Below are positions 11,027 to 23,452 of a stretch of DNA of 64,000 nt, in pieces; position 1 is the stretch's first letter, and the number at the start of each line of letters is the position of its first letter. The notes below the pieces were generated by a model. That model saw only the letters and a list, made by a program, of their open reading frames with translations, was not told the origin of the DNA and made no database searches. A program made the translations under genes and the position numbers. The stretch lies in assembly GCA_031769625.1 (NCBI GenBank), contig JAUIMM010000566.1, positions 2,671,001-2,735,000 of the forward strand. The letters are read 5' to 3'. The stretch comes from Taudactylus pleione. Lineage: Eukaryota; Chordata; Amphibia; Anura; Myobatrachidae.

Positions 11027-11699
11027 GTAAATATGCCATCTTCTTGGAGATCGATGAACTGTCTTCACATATGTTACTCTCCTGTACACTTCTATTGTGT
11101 ACTCTATCAAAGCAGATCTGTCACTATATGTAAAACACACAGTTTTCTTCACATTATTAATACAAATGTCTGCAGGTAACTGTACCACAGGGGAAAACAT
11201 GCTTTAAAAATAAATAAAATCATGTTGTAATCTCCCTCTTGAATAGGGTGTCTTCCATTGCATTGCAGAGTATTACATTATTATCCTTTGATGCCCCATG
11301 GCAGTCCTTGTAATGGTTAAGTTCCAATCTAGATAGGTGGAGACAGGTAGTTAAAAAGACACACGCCCTGATGATATATGTTGGAGCTCCTTGTCTTCTT
11401 CCCAATGTCTTTTCCTGTCTGTAGCTATACAGGTAAGTAGTGTGTTAGTTGTGCTAAAGGATGCAGGGGCTTACCTACTCTCCAGGGGACTCACCACTTC
11501 AGTGCTGCAGAACCATGGATTGGCTGGCTACCCGGGAGTTCAATTCTGCTGCAAAAGGAATTCAAATCTCCTGCATTCAGATGAGGGGTGTCTCTTGCTC
11601 AGAGCTTCAAGCTTTAACTACTGCTGATGGATTGGTTAGTGCTATGGTGCTATGACCCCGTAATGTCAATGAGGTCAGAGCATACACAATAGATTTATT
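11027..11699 (+). other. Intron after S5 exon, proximal part
   Basis: The intron spans 11027-18390. This part has no recognisable exon or well-defined element. Short open frames here show no homology that I recognise. Confidence 0.5.
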
Positions 11700-14150
11700 C
11701 AGGACAAAAGGTCTCAGGAATACAGAATAATTGTTTGTACTTCCGATTGGGACTAAGAAAGGTCATGCCACTTCCAAACAAATCATTTCTCTCTCCTGCC
11801 TTGAACAAGCTGCTTCCCTATACAATGCCTCCCTTACTTCTACTCTTGACTCTGTTGCTCCGGCGATCACTACTCACCCTCGAAGATGCACACCTCAATC
11901 TTGGCATTCCAAATGCACCAGCCGAACAGCCGAGCGACAGTGGAGAAGATCACTCTCTAAGGCAGATTTTCTCAATTTCAAATGTATGCTCTCATCCTAC
12001 AGTGCTGCCCTTTCCCTTTCTAAACAGTCATATTTCAAGAACCTCATCTCCTCCCAGTCCGCAAATCCCCAGCGTCTCTTCACCACCACCAACTCCCTCC
12101 TCTGCCCCCCCCTTCTTGTCTCCCCTCCTCACTCTCTGCCCTTGAGTTTGCTACCTACTTTACATGTAAAATTTATTCCATATGTCAGGACATCATATCC
12201 AACTAGTTTCCCAGCTCTCCACCTCCTCCTTTCCCCGATCACCCCCCCCCCCCATGCATTTTACAGACTCCGACATCCTTCTCCCCTGTATCTGGAGAGA
12301 AAGTCATGGCCCTCATTCAGTCCTCCCCCCTTCCACCTCCCCCCTTGACCCTATCCCCTCCGTCTCCTCCGCTAGCTCTCTCCTTCTGCCTGCTCCCATC
12401 TAGCCCATCTCCTTAATCTCTCCCGCTCATCAGGCACTGTCTCTTCTGCATTCAAGCTTGCCCTTGTCTCCCCCATTCTTAAAAAACCTACCCTTGATTC
12501 TAACATTCTCTCTAACTGCCGACCCATCTCCTCCCTTTTGCCTCCAAACTCCTTGAGCGTATTGTTTACAACCGCTTTACCTCTTTTCTTTCCTCTCACT
12601 CCCTCCTTGACCCTTTTCAGTCTGGCTTTCATTCTCCACACTCCACTGAAACTGCCCTCACGAAAGTCAGCAATGACCTCTTGCTGCAATAATCCAAGGG
12701 CCACTACTCTCTGCTGGTTTTTACACTGTGGACCACCCTGTCCTGCTGCAAATCCTTCACTCCCTTGGTCTACGTGATACTGCCCTCTCCTGGCTGTCGT
12801 CCTACCTCTCTGACCGATCCTTCTCTGTTTCCTCTCATGACTCCTCTTCACCCCTACAGCCGCTTACAGTAGGTGTTCCCCAAGGTTTTTTTCTCGGACC
12901 TCTCCTATTCTCCCTCTATACGTCCTCTCTAGGTGAACTCATCAACTCTTTTGACCTTAATTATCATCTCTATGCTGATGATTCTCAGATCTGCCTTTCC
13001 TCATCTGATCTCTCCCCCTCTCTACTGATTCGTATCTCCAACTGTCTCTCTGCTATCTCTTCCTGGATGTCCCAGCAATTTCTTAAACTTAACATGTCTA
13101 AGACTGAGCTGATCGTCTTTTCTCCCTCCCACATAACCTCATCTCATCTAGCCCCATAGTGCGCTGTCTTGGAGTTATCCTGGACTCATTCCTCTCCTAC
13201 AAGCCACATATCCAGAACCTCTCGCAGTCCTGTCGTTTCCATCTCAAAAAATATTTCCAACATCAGACCCTATCTCACCCAGGATGCCACTAAAACCCTC
13301 ATACACTGGCTGGTCAGCTCCAGACTAGACTAATGTTACCTCATCTTGTCTGGCCTCCCAAAATCCCATCTCTCTCCTCTCCAGTCTGTCCTCAATGCTG
13401 CTGCTCAGCTCATCTTCCTCTCCAAACACTCTACATCTGCCTCCCCTCTCCTACAAGCCCTCCACTGGCTCACCTTCTCTTTTAGAACCCAATTCAAGGT
13501 TCTCACACTCACTTTCAAAGCCCTCACCCAATCTTCTCACATTTACATCTCCTATCTCATCTCCCTTCACTCTCCTATCCTCCCTCTTCGCTCAACTAAT
13601 GTACGCCACCTTTCATGCCAACTGATGACTTCCTCACACTCCTGCCTCCAAGATTTTGCCCGTGCTGCTCCCCTCCTTTGGAACTCTCTCCCTCTCCCCA
13701 TCAGACTCTCCACCTCTCTACAATCATTCAAATGGGCTCTCAAGACCCACTACTTCATTAAAGCCTTCCAGCTCTCATCCTAACTTTCTGCTACATGTTC
13801 CTTCTTTCCCGTCTGCCCCATCTGTGTCACACCTGTTTGTCTTTGCCTCCCTTTTAGAATGTAAGCTCTTACGAGCAGAGCACTCTACCCTCTTGTGCTT
13901 CTCCCTACTTTGCTTTCATCTACTTCTTACTCCCCATTAGGGCACCTAACACTTGGTTGCTTATGCTCTGCTGCTTATGTGGGTGTTATGTTCACTAATG
14001 TTCACAGTATATTATCCATATCCTTGTCCTGCATTGTATTGTATTGTAAGTGACTGATCACCTATTTGTTTATGTAATTTATAAGGTGCTGTGGAACACC
14101 TGTGGTGCCATATAAATACATGATAATATTATTAATAATAATAAAAATGG
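11700..14150 (+). mobile_element. L2-type LINE, degenerate, with intact 3' tail
   Basis: A non-LTR retrotransposon lacking its 5' part. The region before the reverse transcriptase is at about 11731-12130 (SLYNASLTSTLDSVAP; SYFKNLISSQSANPQRLF). The reverse transcriptase follows in shifted frames: a piece with [17 protein letters not shown] near 12480-12530, the DxVDH block near 12725, [16 protein letters not shown] near 12870-12920, and the catalytic YADD at about 12971-12982. The C-terminal part continues to about 13783. The 3' untranslated tail contains AATGTAAGCTCTTACGAGCAG and ends with CCATATAAATACATGATAA plus ATT units. Frameshifts and stops make it inactive. Two more copies of this family occur at 37918-38830 and 41620-42375. 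Confidence 0.85.
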
Positions 14151-14365
14151 ATAAGAGAAGTAATCACACATGCTTTTAAGAACAATGGATAGAAGCTACC
14201 GAAATACTAACACTGTACTTGAGCTGCTGCGACCTATTATGCAAAGAAAACTCATAACTGTGGAAAGCACATCTAGTAATACCTTCTGCAGTCATTATCA
14301 GTTGGATGTCTTATAATCTATTGAGTCCTCCATCCTCTACTGTTTATGAAATATGTTCTCCACAC

Positions 14366-15727
14366 AAGGCCTGATATCGAGGTTTACGCAATGCCGATAT
14401 TTTCGCAGATCGAGCGATTGTTTGCCATTGCGCATGTGCAACGGTGCTGTGGTTAGAAGAACGCAAGGCATGTCTGACCGTTTAGACGCCATTTTACGTG
14501 CCTGCATTAGAGTGACGTGCGGGAAGGTCAATGGCTGAGGAGGCACACATGGAGATTGATTTGAGTGCTGGGAGTCTGTCTCACCCCCTACTCACTGCAA
14601 CTCTTCCCTAACTACACTAAGCTTCAGTGTCCATTGATTCTCCAACTGCACCATTGTGTCTTTTCTGGCTGCTGCTGTCTGAGCTCCGATCTCTAAACAA
14701 TGCAGTGCGCTTCCTGGTCACATGACACATCCAAGGTGTCCATCAGTTCTCAAGGCACGCCCCCCATACTTAGAGGCATGCATCTATTAGCTCTCTTTCT
14801 GTGCAGCTTACTGCCTGTGGGGTGGCCCCGCCCCCAGCTCTGCAAGCTGTGTCTGAATGTACAGAAGCGAGGCTGAGCTGTTGCTGCCTCATCTCTCGTC
14901 TCCCTGCTGTCCCAGGGAGCTCCACAAAGCTGGTGTTAACTATAAAAATTATTACAATAAACAAATATGTTTATAAGTTTTAAATCTCTTCTTTGTATTA
15001 TTCTAATCATGTTTATATTAAATCTCAGGGGTATGACAGGGGAGGCTCTGCCTCACATGCCTACTTTGACTACACGTCTCTGATGCATAAATTAGCCATC
15101 GCGATCTCCTTCACAGCATAAGAGCTCTCTGCGTGTCAAGAGAGACGCAATGTTTGAGGCAGGTCAGACATGACTTACAAGCTATGTTGTTGCTCGATCT
15201 GCATCGATGTTACCGATGTTGATACTTTAGCACGTTGTTGGACGTATATGAGAAGGCAGCAGTGGGCGTCCCTATTCTCGGATAAACTTTGGAAGGCATT
15301 AGCATGTTTTAGCAACTGCGATCTGTGAGAGATAGTTGCAATTGCATACGTAAAGGTACATTACCGTAGTCGCTCGCAGCCACTTTTAACTCGCAGTGTG
15401 AGTGACAGTCAGGGTGCGTTTGGCGGAGGTAACAGGAAGAGTCGGCGAATAACGCAGGCATGTCACAACCGAATTTGGGGGGTGTCACGTGCTGTTTTTG
15501 GATCCCATACGGAAGTAATTCTGCAGGACCATAGGCTCACTCAGGACTGCAATAAACCAATTATCTGTGATGATGCTGCATCTTTGTATGCAGATGCTTG
15601 GATAGGCAAAGCCACCAGCTCAGTACATCTCCCGGGAGTCTGCGACATTTGCATATTTTCGCACAGCAGCTGCGTACACAGGCGAGGCACTGGCGGCATT
15701 TGTGTACAACTCTGAATCAGGCCCTAT
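14366..15727. mobile_element. GGCCTGATTC-type MITE, probably with a second element inside
   Basis: The right end CTCTGAATCAGGCCC at 15712-15726 is clear. The left end is probably GGCCTGATATCGAGG at 14369. GCGATC, GCATGTGCA and GCGTACG-type motifs match the other members. A segment from about 14540 to 15060, bounded by TGAGGAGGCACACATGG and CCTCACATGCC, looks like an insertion inside it. The left boundary is uncertain. Confidence 0.45.
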
Positions 15728-17040
15728 GATTGGCTTCCAATGGGCATCTCTAATCCAGGCACTACATGTTATGTTTGTACATAAGAGAACAATCTCAATT
15801 CTCATAGGCTATAAAAAGGAGCAGTTATCTAATGAGGGACACTGCCACCTCCCTCCTACTAGAAACAGCACGACAATAAATTAAAAGAGCACTATAACAA
15901 TTTATACAATCCTAAATTTAGTAAATAAGTTATAAACTTAATAAGGCAGGAATTTAGATGTTGCTTAATTAGTAAACTTTATTTTACAGAAAATAAACAA
16001 AATATCAGAGAGACAAAAATATATATATTGATGGTTTTCTTTAACAGTGTACACACTTTAATTTCAAACTATTAGCAGAGTGACCAGGGTTAGGACACTG
16101 GATCTGTGACCTATTAAACTACTAGCAGAATTGGGGCTCTTAACAGTACTCCGAGCCCTGGGAGTACTGATGGTGCGGTGCTGGATTGGTGAAGTGCGCA
16201 GCAAAGGTGCTGGTGGCAGTTAGTCCACACGTGAAACAGCTTAACCTGTTCTTAGGTTTATTAACCAGACATAAATACAGGTGGGTGTGTAGAAACGGGG
16301 ATAAAGCAGGTACAATATAACTGGATATTAGATGCAGCCTGGAGCGATTGCGTATGCTGGGCATTGTAGTGCGCCAGGTGGAATCAACATACTGTACACC
16401 CTAGTGGTGTGTAGCTATTCGCACCTCTGGCTATGCCAGGGTAGGCACCGTTCAGTGCTGACCAGGCTCTACCGGCGCAGGTGAGCAGTGCTTCCCTTTC
16501 TCCCCCTCCCCGACCCTTTTACCTCACTCCGCAGAGGTCCAAAGGCAAGGAGGGTGGTGGGGTGACCTGCTCCATGCTGATCGGCCCAGCACTGGTTGCA
16601 GTGAATGCTTGGAGATAATGTCATCAACAAGCGCCACTGAAACCTGCCGATCAGGCGGCATACGCATGATCCTGGATCACGCCGTTTACACTGCAGGGTA
16701 ACATGGGAATGACCCGTGGCCGACCCTGCAAAGTACCCGAGTTGGAACCCCGAGTCCCTGGACCCGGGTGGATCCATTTACACTGACAAAAATCCTGGGT
16801 TGATTCGCGATCACGTGCATCAACCCAAAATTTTCAGGTTGGTGTAAAAGGGGTACAATTGTGAACAAACACTGTAAAAAAAATAAGACAGACAGAGGAC
16901 CAAGCTTACAGTACAGGAGATTAAATGCTTCTGTACATATTGAATATTTGTTGAACTAGAATGCATTAAGTGTTTGCTGGGCTATATGATCACAGTGTTG
17001 GGCAGAGGGTTGTTTTAGTAGAGGAAGAGAACTCATGTAA
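15728..17040 (+). other. Intron with a small MITE
   Basis: No exon seen. About 16680-16860 has inverted ends (GTTTACACTGCAGGGTAAC with GGTTGGTGTAAAAGGGGTA) and CCCGAGT/ACCCGGGT motifs, typical of a degenerate MITE. Other parts are AT-rich and unassigned. Confidence 0.4.
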
Positions 17041-17044
17041 GTAT

Positions 17045-17960
17045 ACAGCCGTGGCCAAAAGTTTTGAGAATGACACAAGTATTGGTTTTCACAGAGTTTG
17101 CTGCTTCAGTGTTTTTAGACCTTTTTGTCAGATGTTACTATGGTATACTTAATTATAAGCATTTCATAAGTGTCAAAGGCTTTTATTGACAATTACATGA
17201 AGTTTATGTAAAGAGTCAATATTTGCAATGTTGACCCTCCTTTTTCAAGACCTCTGCAATTCGCCCTGGCATGCTGTCAATCAACTTCTGGGCCACATTA
17301 CTGACTGATGGCCCCCCATTCTTGTTTAATCAATGCTTGGAAATTGTCAGAATTTGTGGGGTTTTTGTTTATCCACCCGCCTCTTAAGGATAGACCAGAA
17401 GTTCTCAATGGGATTAAGGTTCCTTGCCATGGACCCAAAATTTCGATGTATTGTTCCCCGAGCCACTTAGTTATCACTTTTGCCTTATGGCAAGGTGCTC
17501 CATCATGCTGGAAAAAGCATCGTTCATCACCAAACTGTTCATGGATGGTTGGGAGAAGTTGCTCTTGGAGGATGTTTTGGTACCATTTTTTATTCATGGC
17601 TGTGTTCTTAGGCAAAATTGTGAGTGAGCCCACTCCCTTGGCTGAGAAGCAATCCCACACATGAATGGTCTCAGGATACTTTACTGTTAGCATGACACAG
17701 GATGAAGACTTTTTCAGGATGGCCTGGTGTCCAGATGGGCAGCAAAGAAGCTACTTCTCTCCAGGAAAAACATTAGGGACAGACTGATATTCTGCAAAAG
17801 GTACAGGGATTGGACTGCTGAGGACTGGAGTAAAGTTATTTTCTCTGATGAATCCTCTTCCAGATTATTTGGGGCATCTGGAAAAACGCTTGTGCTGAGA
17901 AGGAAAGGTGAGCGCTACCATCAGTCCTGTGTCATGCTAACAGTAAAGCAAGAGAGGGCA
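17045..17960 (-). mobile_element. Tc1/mariner element with internal inversion
   Basis: The end at 17050-17090 (GTGGCCAAAAGTTTTGAGAA) is the terminal inverted repeat of a Tc1-like element widespread in fish and frogs. The opposite terminal repeat was not found. On the minus strand 17298-17705 encodes the C-terminal transposase half, with the second catalytic aspartate in FFQHDGAPCHKAKVITKWLG and, one frame over, the catalytic glutamate in NLNPIENFWSILKRRVD. On the plus strand 17712-17950 encodes the preceding half, with the first catalytic aspartate in KVIFSDES and then LFGASGKTLV and RRKGERYHQSCVM. The two halves point in opposite directions, so this copy cannot encode a transposase. Confidence 0.85.
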
Positions 17961-18390
17961 TACTGCAGTCCCATGTTTTTCCCCATACTACCGTTGCCAG
18001 TCCTCTCCTCATTCAATTTCAGTGCTCCTAGCAGTGAGTGTAGGAGGGGTGCTCTGTGATAATGCCAGTATGTATGATATTCTCACTGAGTTAAGTCACT
18101 ATTTTATTTAGTTTTTATTAATAATGTTCAAAACTTTGTGGATAACAAGTCTCCAAATCAGAAATCTCTGCACTTACTGCATCTCACAAACCTAAATTAA
18201 TATGCATTAATCACATAAAGGTGTAATTAGTTCCATAAATGTATTTTGTTAGATGACGATGCAGATACGAAAAGTACAGGTTACTGCAATAGACTGCCCT
18301 GAGACTTTGACTATTTGGATAGCGTGGAATCAGTGTGCATTATGTAAATGTACTTTACTTACTGTACTTACAATGGTGATTTTACTACAG
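17961..18390 (+). other. Intron end before the pore exon
   Basis: AT-rich sequence with no recognised repeat. The acceptor TTTACTACAG at 18381-18390 precedes the pore exon. Confidence 0.6.
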
Positions 18391-18558
18391 CTGGAGAACT
18401 CAGGAGACCCATGGCTAGAAGACAATGACCACTACTTGAATTATTTTGAGTGTATTTACCTACTAATGGTGACATTCTCAACCGCTGGCTACGGAGACAT
18501 TACGCCTGAAACTACCTTGGGACGGCTTTTCATCATTCTCTTCATTATTGGTGGCATG
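18391..18558 (+). CDS. KCNU1: KCNU1-like (Slo3) channel, pore exon
   Basis: This 168-base, 56-codon exon is phase 0 at both ends, between acceptor TACAG and donor GTAAGG. It begins with LENSGDPW, a hallmark of the Slo turret. It continues through the pore helix [12 protein letters not shown] to the K+ selectivity filter TAGYGD, and ends in the first part of S6 ([16 protein letters not shown]). Slo1 has TVGYGD here; mammalian Slo3, as I recall it, has GFGD. The turret is about one residue shorter than in Slo1. The exon shows no stop or frameshift, so the channel appears under coding constraint. An apparent longer open frame that runs into both introns is not the real boundary. Confidence 0.95.
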
Positions 18559-19337
18559 GTAAGGACTTTCCCTTTCAAGAAAAATTACTGTCAGCAAAAA
18601 GATCAGCTGAGGGAATAGCATAAACTACTGGAAGAACAAAAACAACAAAACCAAGTAGTAACCTTAATTGGTGCTGATAAGTAGATGACAGATTGCTGCT
18701 GCATCAGCAATTATGTAGCCCTGAAATTTAGCAAAGGAGAAAACAGGTAAATGAGCAGCGCTATATTTTAGCTTGCAATGAATAAGTCTATCTAAACTAA
18801 TTCATAAGTGTTGCATAAATTAGTTCCAAAGGAAGCGTATGATAAATAAGATATGTGATGCAAATTAATCACTCATGTGTGGGGAGAGGGAGAGAGAGAT
18901 TTTTAGACTAAATTACATATAGTAGAGTAAACTTTCCCGGTCTAAGAGTCTCATTTGGAAAAACTGATACAAAATAGGACAATGGGCCACAGAAGATCAA
19001 ATTCTTCTATTCATTCTGCAAAAGGGGCGATTGTGGGATTTAATTTCACAGAAATATTGGTGATTAAAACATCCAATCTCAATGTCTGTTTCATGAGCAC
19101 CATTGTTTCAGTGGAAGTCACTGCAGGACTGAAGTGGACTAGTCGCCTACTGTATGTGGTCTACTTTAATACTGGAGTTTATAAAGAGTATTCATTCAGT
19201 CTACAACTATGGTAGGTATCACCAAGATAATGAAGCACAGGTTACATATTTTACTGTGTATTAAAACACAATCCCTATTTATCTGAAAATGAGAGTTGCA
19301 ATGCTTAATTTCTCTTACACGTAAGGAACAAGACCTA
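18559..19337 (+). other. Intron, unassigned
   Basis: No exon or clear transposable element. The short open frame near 18955-19215 has no recognisable homology and is treated as chance. Confidence 0.5.
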
Positions 19338-20104
19338 GGGGTCTATTCAACAATAGTGACGATGTTGCCCAGAATATTATCGGGCAACATCGTCACGATT
19401 TTTTATCAATTATAAATATGTATGGCTGCGATTCAATATTTGGAGCAAGGACAGCGGTTGCGGTAACACGCTGTCCCTGCAATGTTACAGAAGGCATTAT
19501 CGGTTTCCGAAAACAATACCTTCTGTTATTGCTACTGCGCATGCTCAGTCAGGCGCTCAGTAACAGTCTCCGTCCCGGCTTTGAGATGACCGCGGAGGGG
19601 TAAGTGCATCTCCAGCCTGTCCAAAGGGATTGACATGTGTATACAGGCTTTATATCAGCCTGTATACATGTATATTTATGTGCTTTTATATTTAACATTT
19701 ATATATAAATGTTAAATAAAATAGCACATAAATATAAATGTATATAGTCTAATATAAAGCCTGTATACACATGTCAATCAAGTTCAGCAGCTTTAACAAG
19801 CTCTAGAGTGACTTACCTGTCAGCAGAGACTGAGCAGTTACAGGCTGCTGCAGGGACTTATGGGAGATTTTCCCTCTGTCCCTGCAGTTTTCGGGACATT
19901 TAATGTCATTTCTTTATTTAACGCCATTCTGAGATGGCGTTATATAAAGTAAGGATTTTTAGAGTAGTTTAACTCTTTTTGCTATGCTGAATAGCAAAAA
20001 GCGTTACAGCACTGTAGAGATCAATGGCTGATCCCTACAGTGCTTGATTGATGCGGAGGATTTCCACATTATTTATGTAAAAAAATTATTGCTGAATAGA
20101 CCCC
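19338..20104. mobile_element. MITE with GGGGTCTATTCA ends
   Basis: Starts GGGGTCTATTCAACAATAG and ends GCTGAATAGACCCCC. Inside are long inverted stretches, including CCTGTATACATGT near 19660 against ACATGTATACAGG-type sequence near 19630 and 19765, and GCAAAAAG near 19978-20000. It has no coding capacity. It ends only about 65 bases before the next exon, close to that exon's splice acceptor. Confidence 0.8.
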
Positions 20105-20170
20105 CGTGTCTTTTTTATATAGCTGTTTATTCTGCAGATAAGTATTGATTAAGTTGCATGTACCTTGTAG

Positions 20171-20262
20171 GTTCTGTTTGCCAGTCAAGTTCCTGAAATT
20201 GTGGATATTGTAGGAAGCCACAAAAAATACAGTGGATTTCATGTGGTTGCAGGTGGAAGAAA
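20171..20262 (+). CDS. KCNU1: KCNU1-like (Slo3) channel, end of S6 and gating linker exon
   Basis: This 92-base exon starts in phase 0 after the acceptor CTTGTAG and ends in phase 2 before the donor GTAAGT. It reads VLFASQVPEIVDIVGSHKKY followed by SGFHVVAGGRK, where the last lysine codon is completed by the next exon. This matches the end of S6 and the S6-RCK1 linker of Slo1 (FASYVPEIIELIGNRKKY, then a GRK end). The linker transmits movement of the cytoplasmic gating ring to the pore. The length and both intron positions agree with the Slo gene plan. No stops or frame damage. Confidence 0.93.
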
Positions 20263-20432
20263 GTAAGTCTACATGAAAATAAACCATTAGAGATATTGTA
20301 TTATTGTTGTATGATGACCTATTCATTAATATTTCCTCCATCACTGTGATAAATAAAATATTTTTATAACCACAATAAATTATGTATTTTGTAAATTGAC
20401 AATAGAAATCTCACCAGTGCTGGCCCTAAGCC

Positions 20433-20745
20433 AGTGGTTCCCAAACTGTGCGCCTTGGCACCCTGGGGTGCCTCGAGACACTTGCATGAGTGCCTCAGGT
20501 TGGTGGTCCAGCAACAAATTAAATTATTTATGGTCAATGTAATGTAAATATGTGGACAAACAGAAGCGCAAACCTGTCCCCCACCACATAACTGAGCCTA
20601 TGGATGACAGGTCAGCACAATGAACTTTACTACATATTTTTCAGAACTTGTCATCAACAAACTTTTGGCTTAGGGGTGCCGTGAGAGCAATGCTGATACA
20701 CTAGGGTGCCTTGAATTCAAAAAAATTTGGGAACCACTACCCTAA
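20433..20745. mobile_element. hAT-like MITE (CAGTGGTTCCCAAACTGTG)
   Basis: Ends are CAGTGGTTCCCAAACTGTG and TTTGGGAACCACTA. The body has CACCCTGGGGTGCCTC near 20460 and TTGGCTTAGGGGTGCCGTG near 20670. A second, similarly aligned copy is at 32411-32695 in a later intron. Confidence 0.8.
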
Positions 20746-21138
20746 GCAGTTAGTTTTTGAGCCAATTTGCCGGTCCAATCTTTTCTATCCGACCACTGTG
20801 AGTTGTCTTGCCATATGCACAGTGGAACTGAAGGCATACTAGTTTAAATATAATTTTAGCCACCCCCCTCTTCTCTGCTTCGCCTCGGTTCTGTCCTGCC
20901 CACCCCCCCAGATCCCATACCTACCCCGTTCCTGCTGGTCGGCCAGGTCCACTTCTTCTGCAGCGCTAGGTCTGTCCCGTCTCCTACACGCTCATGCATA
21001 TAGGATAAGGGATAGACCATCGCAAATTATTATATAGATAACATACTGTAAGCCTTTGAGCATGTACACATTTTTGTATGTTTAGCATAGGAAAATGTTA
21101 AGTATAAAATTATTAAATATAAAATCTCATAACATTTC
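20746..21138 (+). other. Intron, unassigned
   Basis: Pyrimidine-rich near 20870-20980, then AT-rich. No exon recognised. The last bases AACATTTCT (about 21130-21138) are the candidate target-site copy for the LINE that follows. Confidence 0.5.
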
Positions 21139-23452
21139 TTTTAATGATTCAAAATTATTTAAACATTGCTGCATCATCTATTCACTAAATATATAATGCC
21201 AACTTCCCAATTATAACAAAAATTTTACAAAAACTTCAACACTGGGTCTCGCTTCTGCTTTCTTTATTGGGACGAGCAACTGTCATCAAAAACGTTTTAT
21301 TTCCTAAATTAGTGTACCCACTCCAAATGATACTTATGTTTCTTTCTAAAACTGATATTGCTCAATGTACAGAAGCATTTCAACGTTTCTTATGGAATCG
21401 CAAAAACACTAGAATTGCTAGAAGCCGCCTACTTCCCCCCGAAACTAAGGGAGGGTTGGGACTTCCTGACATTTCTACCTATTCATGCACCACAGCCTTT
21501 CGGTATATCTCGGACTGGTGTCTGGGCCAATCACTCTTTACTAATAAATTGCTAGAAGAGGCATTATTTGCGCCTTGTGCCCCTGCAGCTTTACTTCCTT
21601 TAACCCGCTCAAAGCTACCGAGGGGTATCACACACAATTTATTTTTTATGGATACCTATAGAGCATGGACTGTCATACATAAACGCTTTGATTCAAACCC
21701 TTACATCACTAAATTTATCCCGTTATGGGGAAGCCCGGATTTTGGGGGTCATTCAGACCCACTCGCGAGCGGCAGTACGCTCGCAAGTGGGTCAATGTTC
21801 CCCACTGCGCATGCGCACGATGGAGGGAGCTCCGTTGTGCGCATGCGCGAGACCCGGCGAGCGACGGGCTTTCCATCGCTCGGGGTCTCGCACCAAAGGG
21901 GGCATGCTGTCGATGTTGATTGACAGCACGCCCCCTTTAGTGGGCGTGCCTGCCAGACGGAGGCATTCCCATGGGAATGTCAGTGGGAGTGATTTTGGCT
22001 CTGATAGAGCCAAAATAACTCCTGGCCTTGCGGCTGGGAAACCCGACCGCAGGGTTTCCCTCGCAAGTCCGATGGTCGCGATGGTCAAGACCATCGCGAC
22101 CATCTTTTTGCACGCTCGTATATGCTGTGGGTGGTGACCCACAGCTATACGAGCGTCCAGGAGGACGCTCCATTTTAATGGAGGAGGGCCCTGATTCAGA
22201 GCGGGCGCTCTGGTCAGAGCGTCCGGCTCTGAATCAGGGCCTTTGTTCCTTCCCTCACCATTTCTCATTACTCCTTGTGGAAAAAAAAGGGTTGGCAGCC
22301 ATCCGGAACGTATTTGACCCTGACGGCAATTTATATTCTTTCCAGCAATTTAAGGAATTATACGATATTCCTAATTCACACTTTTTCCTATATTTACAAA
22401 CCCGACACTACATCAATAGCAAAACAAGCCCTGGTTCATTTGATTCCCTACTACATAATATTATGCCTGTTCCTATATATTCTCTGTTTATGTTAGTTTT
22501 GAATTGTAAATTTAAACTTTCTTTTCTTTATAATGACTTGTTACCCCAAGATATGGACAAACTGTGGCATAAAGTACGGTCCTCCTGGTCAACAGATTTC
22601 CCTGATTTTACATTCTCTACCCGAATTTTCAAAACATTTTCCATCAATTTTGAAATGGATAAAATCGGCTAAACTTCAGGAAATTCATATAAAATTTCTT
22701 AATAGAGCCTACCTCTCACAATCACAATGGAGCCACATAACCCATTCTGATTCTGCCTGTTGTCCGAAATGTTGTTTTTCCTCTGCAACCTTTATTCATA
22801 ATGTGTGGCAATGCTCCAAGATTAGAAGATTTTGGTACAAAGTCTTTAATTTTATTCGTCAGATCACGGGGAAACAACTGCCTTTCAGATTTTACCTCTT
22901 GGGCCCCAATTTTAATACCTAAAACGGTATTACCATTGTTAGCGGTTCTTGTAAATTGATTTTACAATACTGGGTCTCGAAGACAGTTCCATCAGTAGAA
23001 ATGCTAAAATTGGAATTGTTGTCCATACTTTATTTTGATAGGCGTTCTGCTCTTTACGATATTGAAAAGGGAGTTAAGTCATTTTACGCAAAATGTGCTT
23101 TGTATTTAGATTATTTACCCACAGAAACTTCTGATAAAATTATGAAAGTATTTGAAGATACCACTTGGTCATTACTTCCACGTCTCGCCTAGCTCTATCT
23201 GTTCAACAAGACATTCCTTTTTATACCTTTTGGTTTTTTAAGATTGTACCCGATATAGTTTCAATAACTGTTTGGCAATTTTTTTCAATAACTGTTTGGC
23301 AATTTTTTTCCCCATAAGAAAAAAAATTATTCATTATTACTATTGACAAAATGTATTTCTTTACTGACATTTTCTATGTAATACAAAGTTTTACATTTTC
23401 ATGTGCTAATGTTTTATATTGAATACAATAAAATTGTTTAAAAAAAAAAAAA
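21139..23452 (+). mobile_element. 5'-truncated L1/Tx1-type LINE
   Basis: Contains only the C-terminal part of ORF2 after the reverse transcriptase palm. It starts around KLQHWVSLLLSLLGRATVIK (about 21220-21285), then QRFLWNRKN and KGGLGLPDISTY. After the inserted MITE it continues with GLAAIRNVFDPDGNL, and a CCHC-like knuckle CPKCCFSSATFIHNVWQC lies at about 22755-22815. The coding part ends near 23192. The tail is AATAAAATTG followed by an A-run at 23438-23451. The motif AACATTTCT before the left end and after the A-run is a candidate target-site duplication. Frame breaks show it is dead. Confidence 0.85.
21744..22241 (+). mobile_element. Multi-hairpin MITE, copy 3, inserted in the LINE
   Basis: Opens GGGGTCATTCAGACCCACTC and ends CTCTGAATCAGGGCC. 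The same hairpin order as copies 1 and 2 is visible: ACCCACTCGCGAG arms, CGCATGCGCA arms, CAAAGGGGGC/GCCCCCTTT arms, GATGGTCGCGATGGTC arms, and CCACAGCTATACGAGCG arms. The CACTGACATCAC hairpin and part of its neighbour are deleted near 21980. It splits the LINE reading frame, and TTTG may flank it on both sides. Long open frames through it are structural artefacts. Confidence 0.85.

Noticed and set aside
12372..12851. Minus-strand open frame of 159 codons
   Set aside because: It is antisense to the L2 reverse transcriptase region and has a low-complexity charged composition.
22028..22672. Open frame of 214 codons
   Set aside because: It joins MITE sequence to the interrupted LINE ORF; only the C-terminal part is real LINE protein text.
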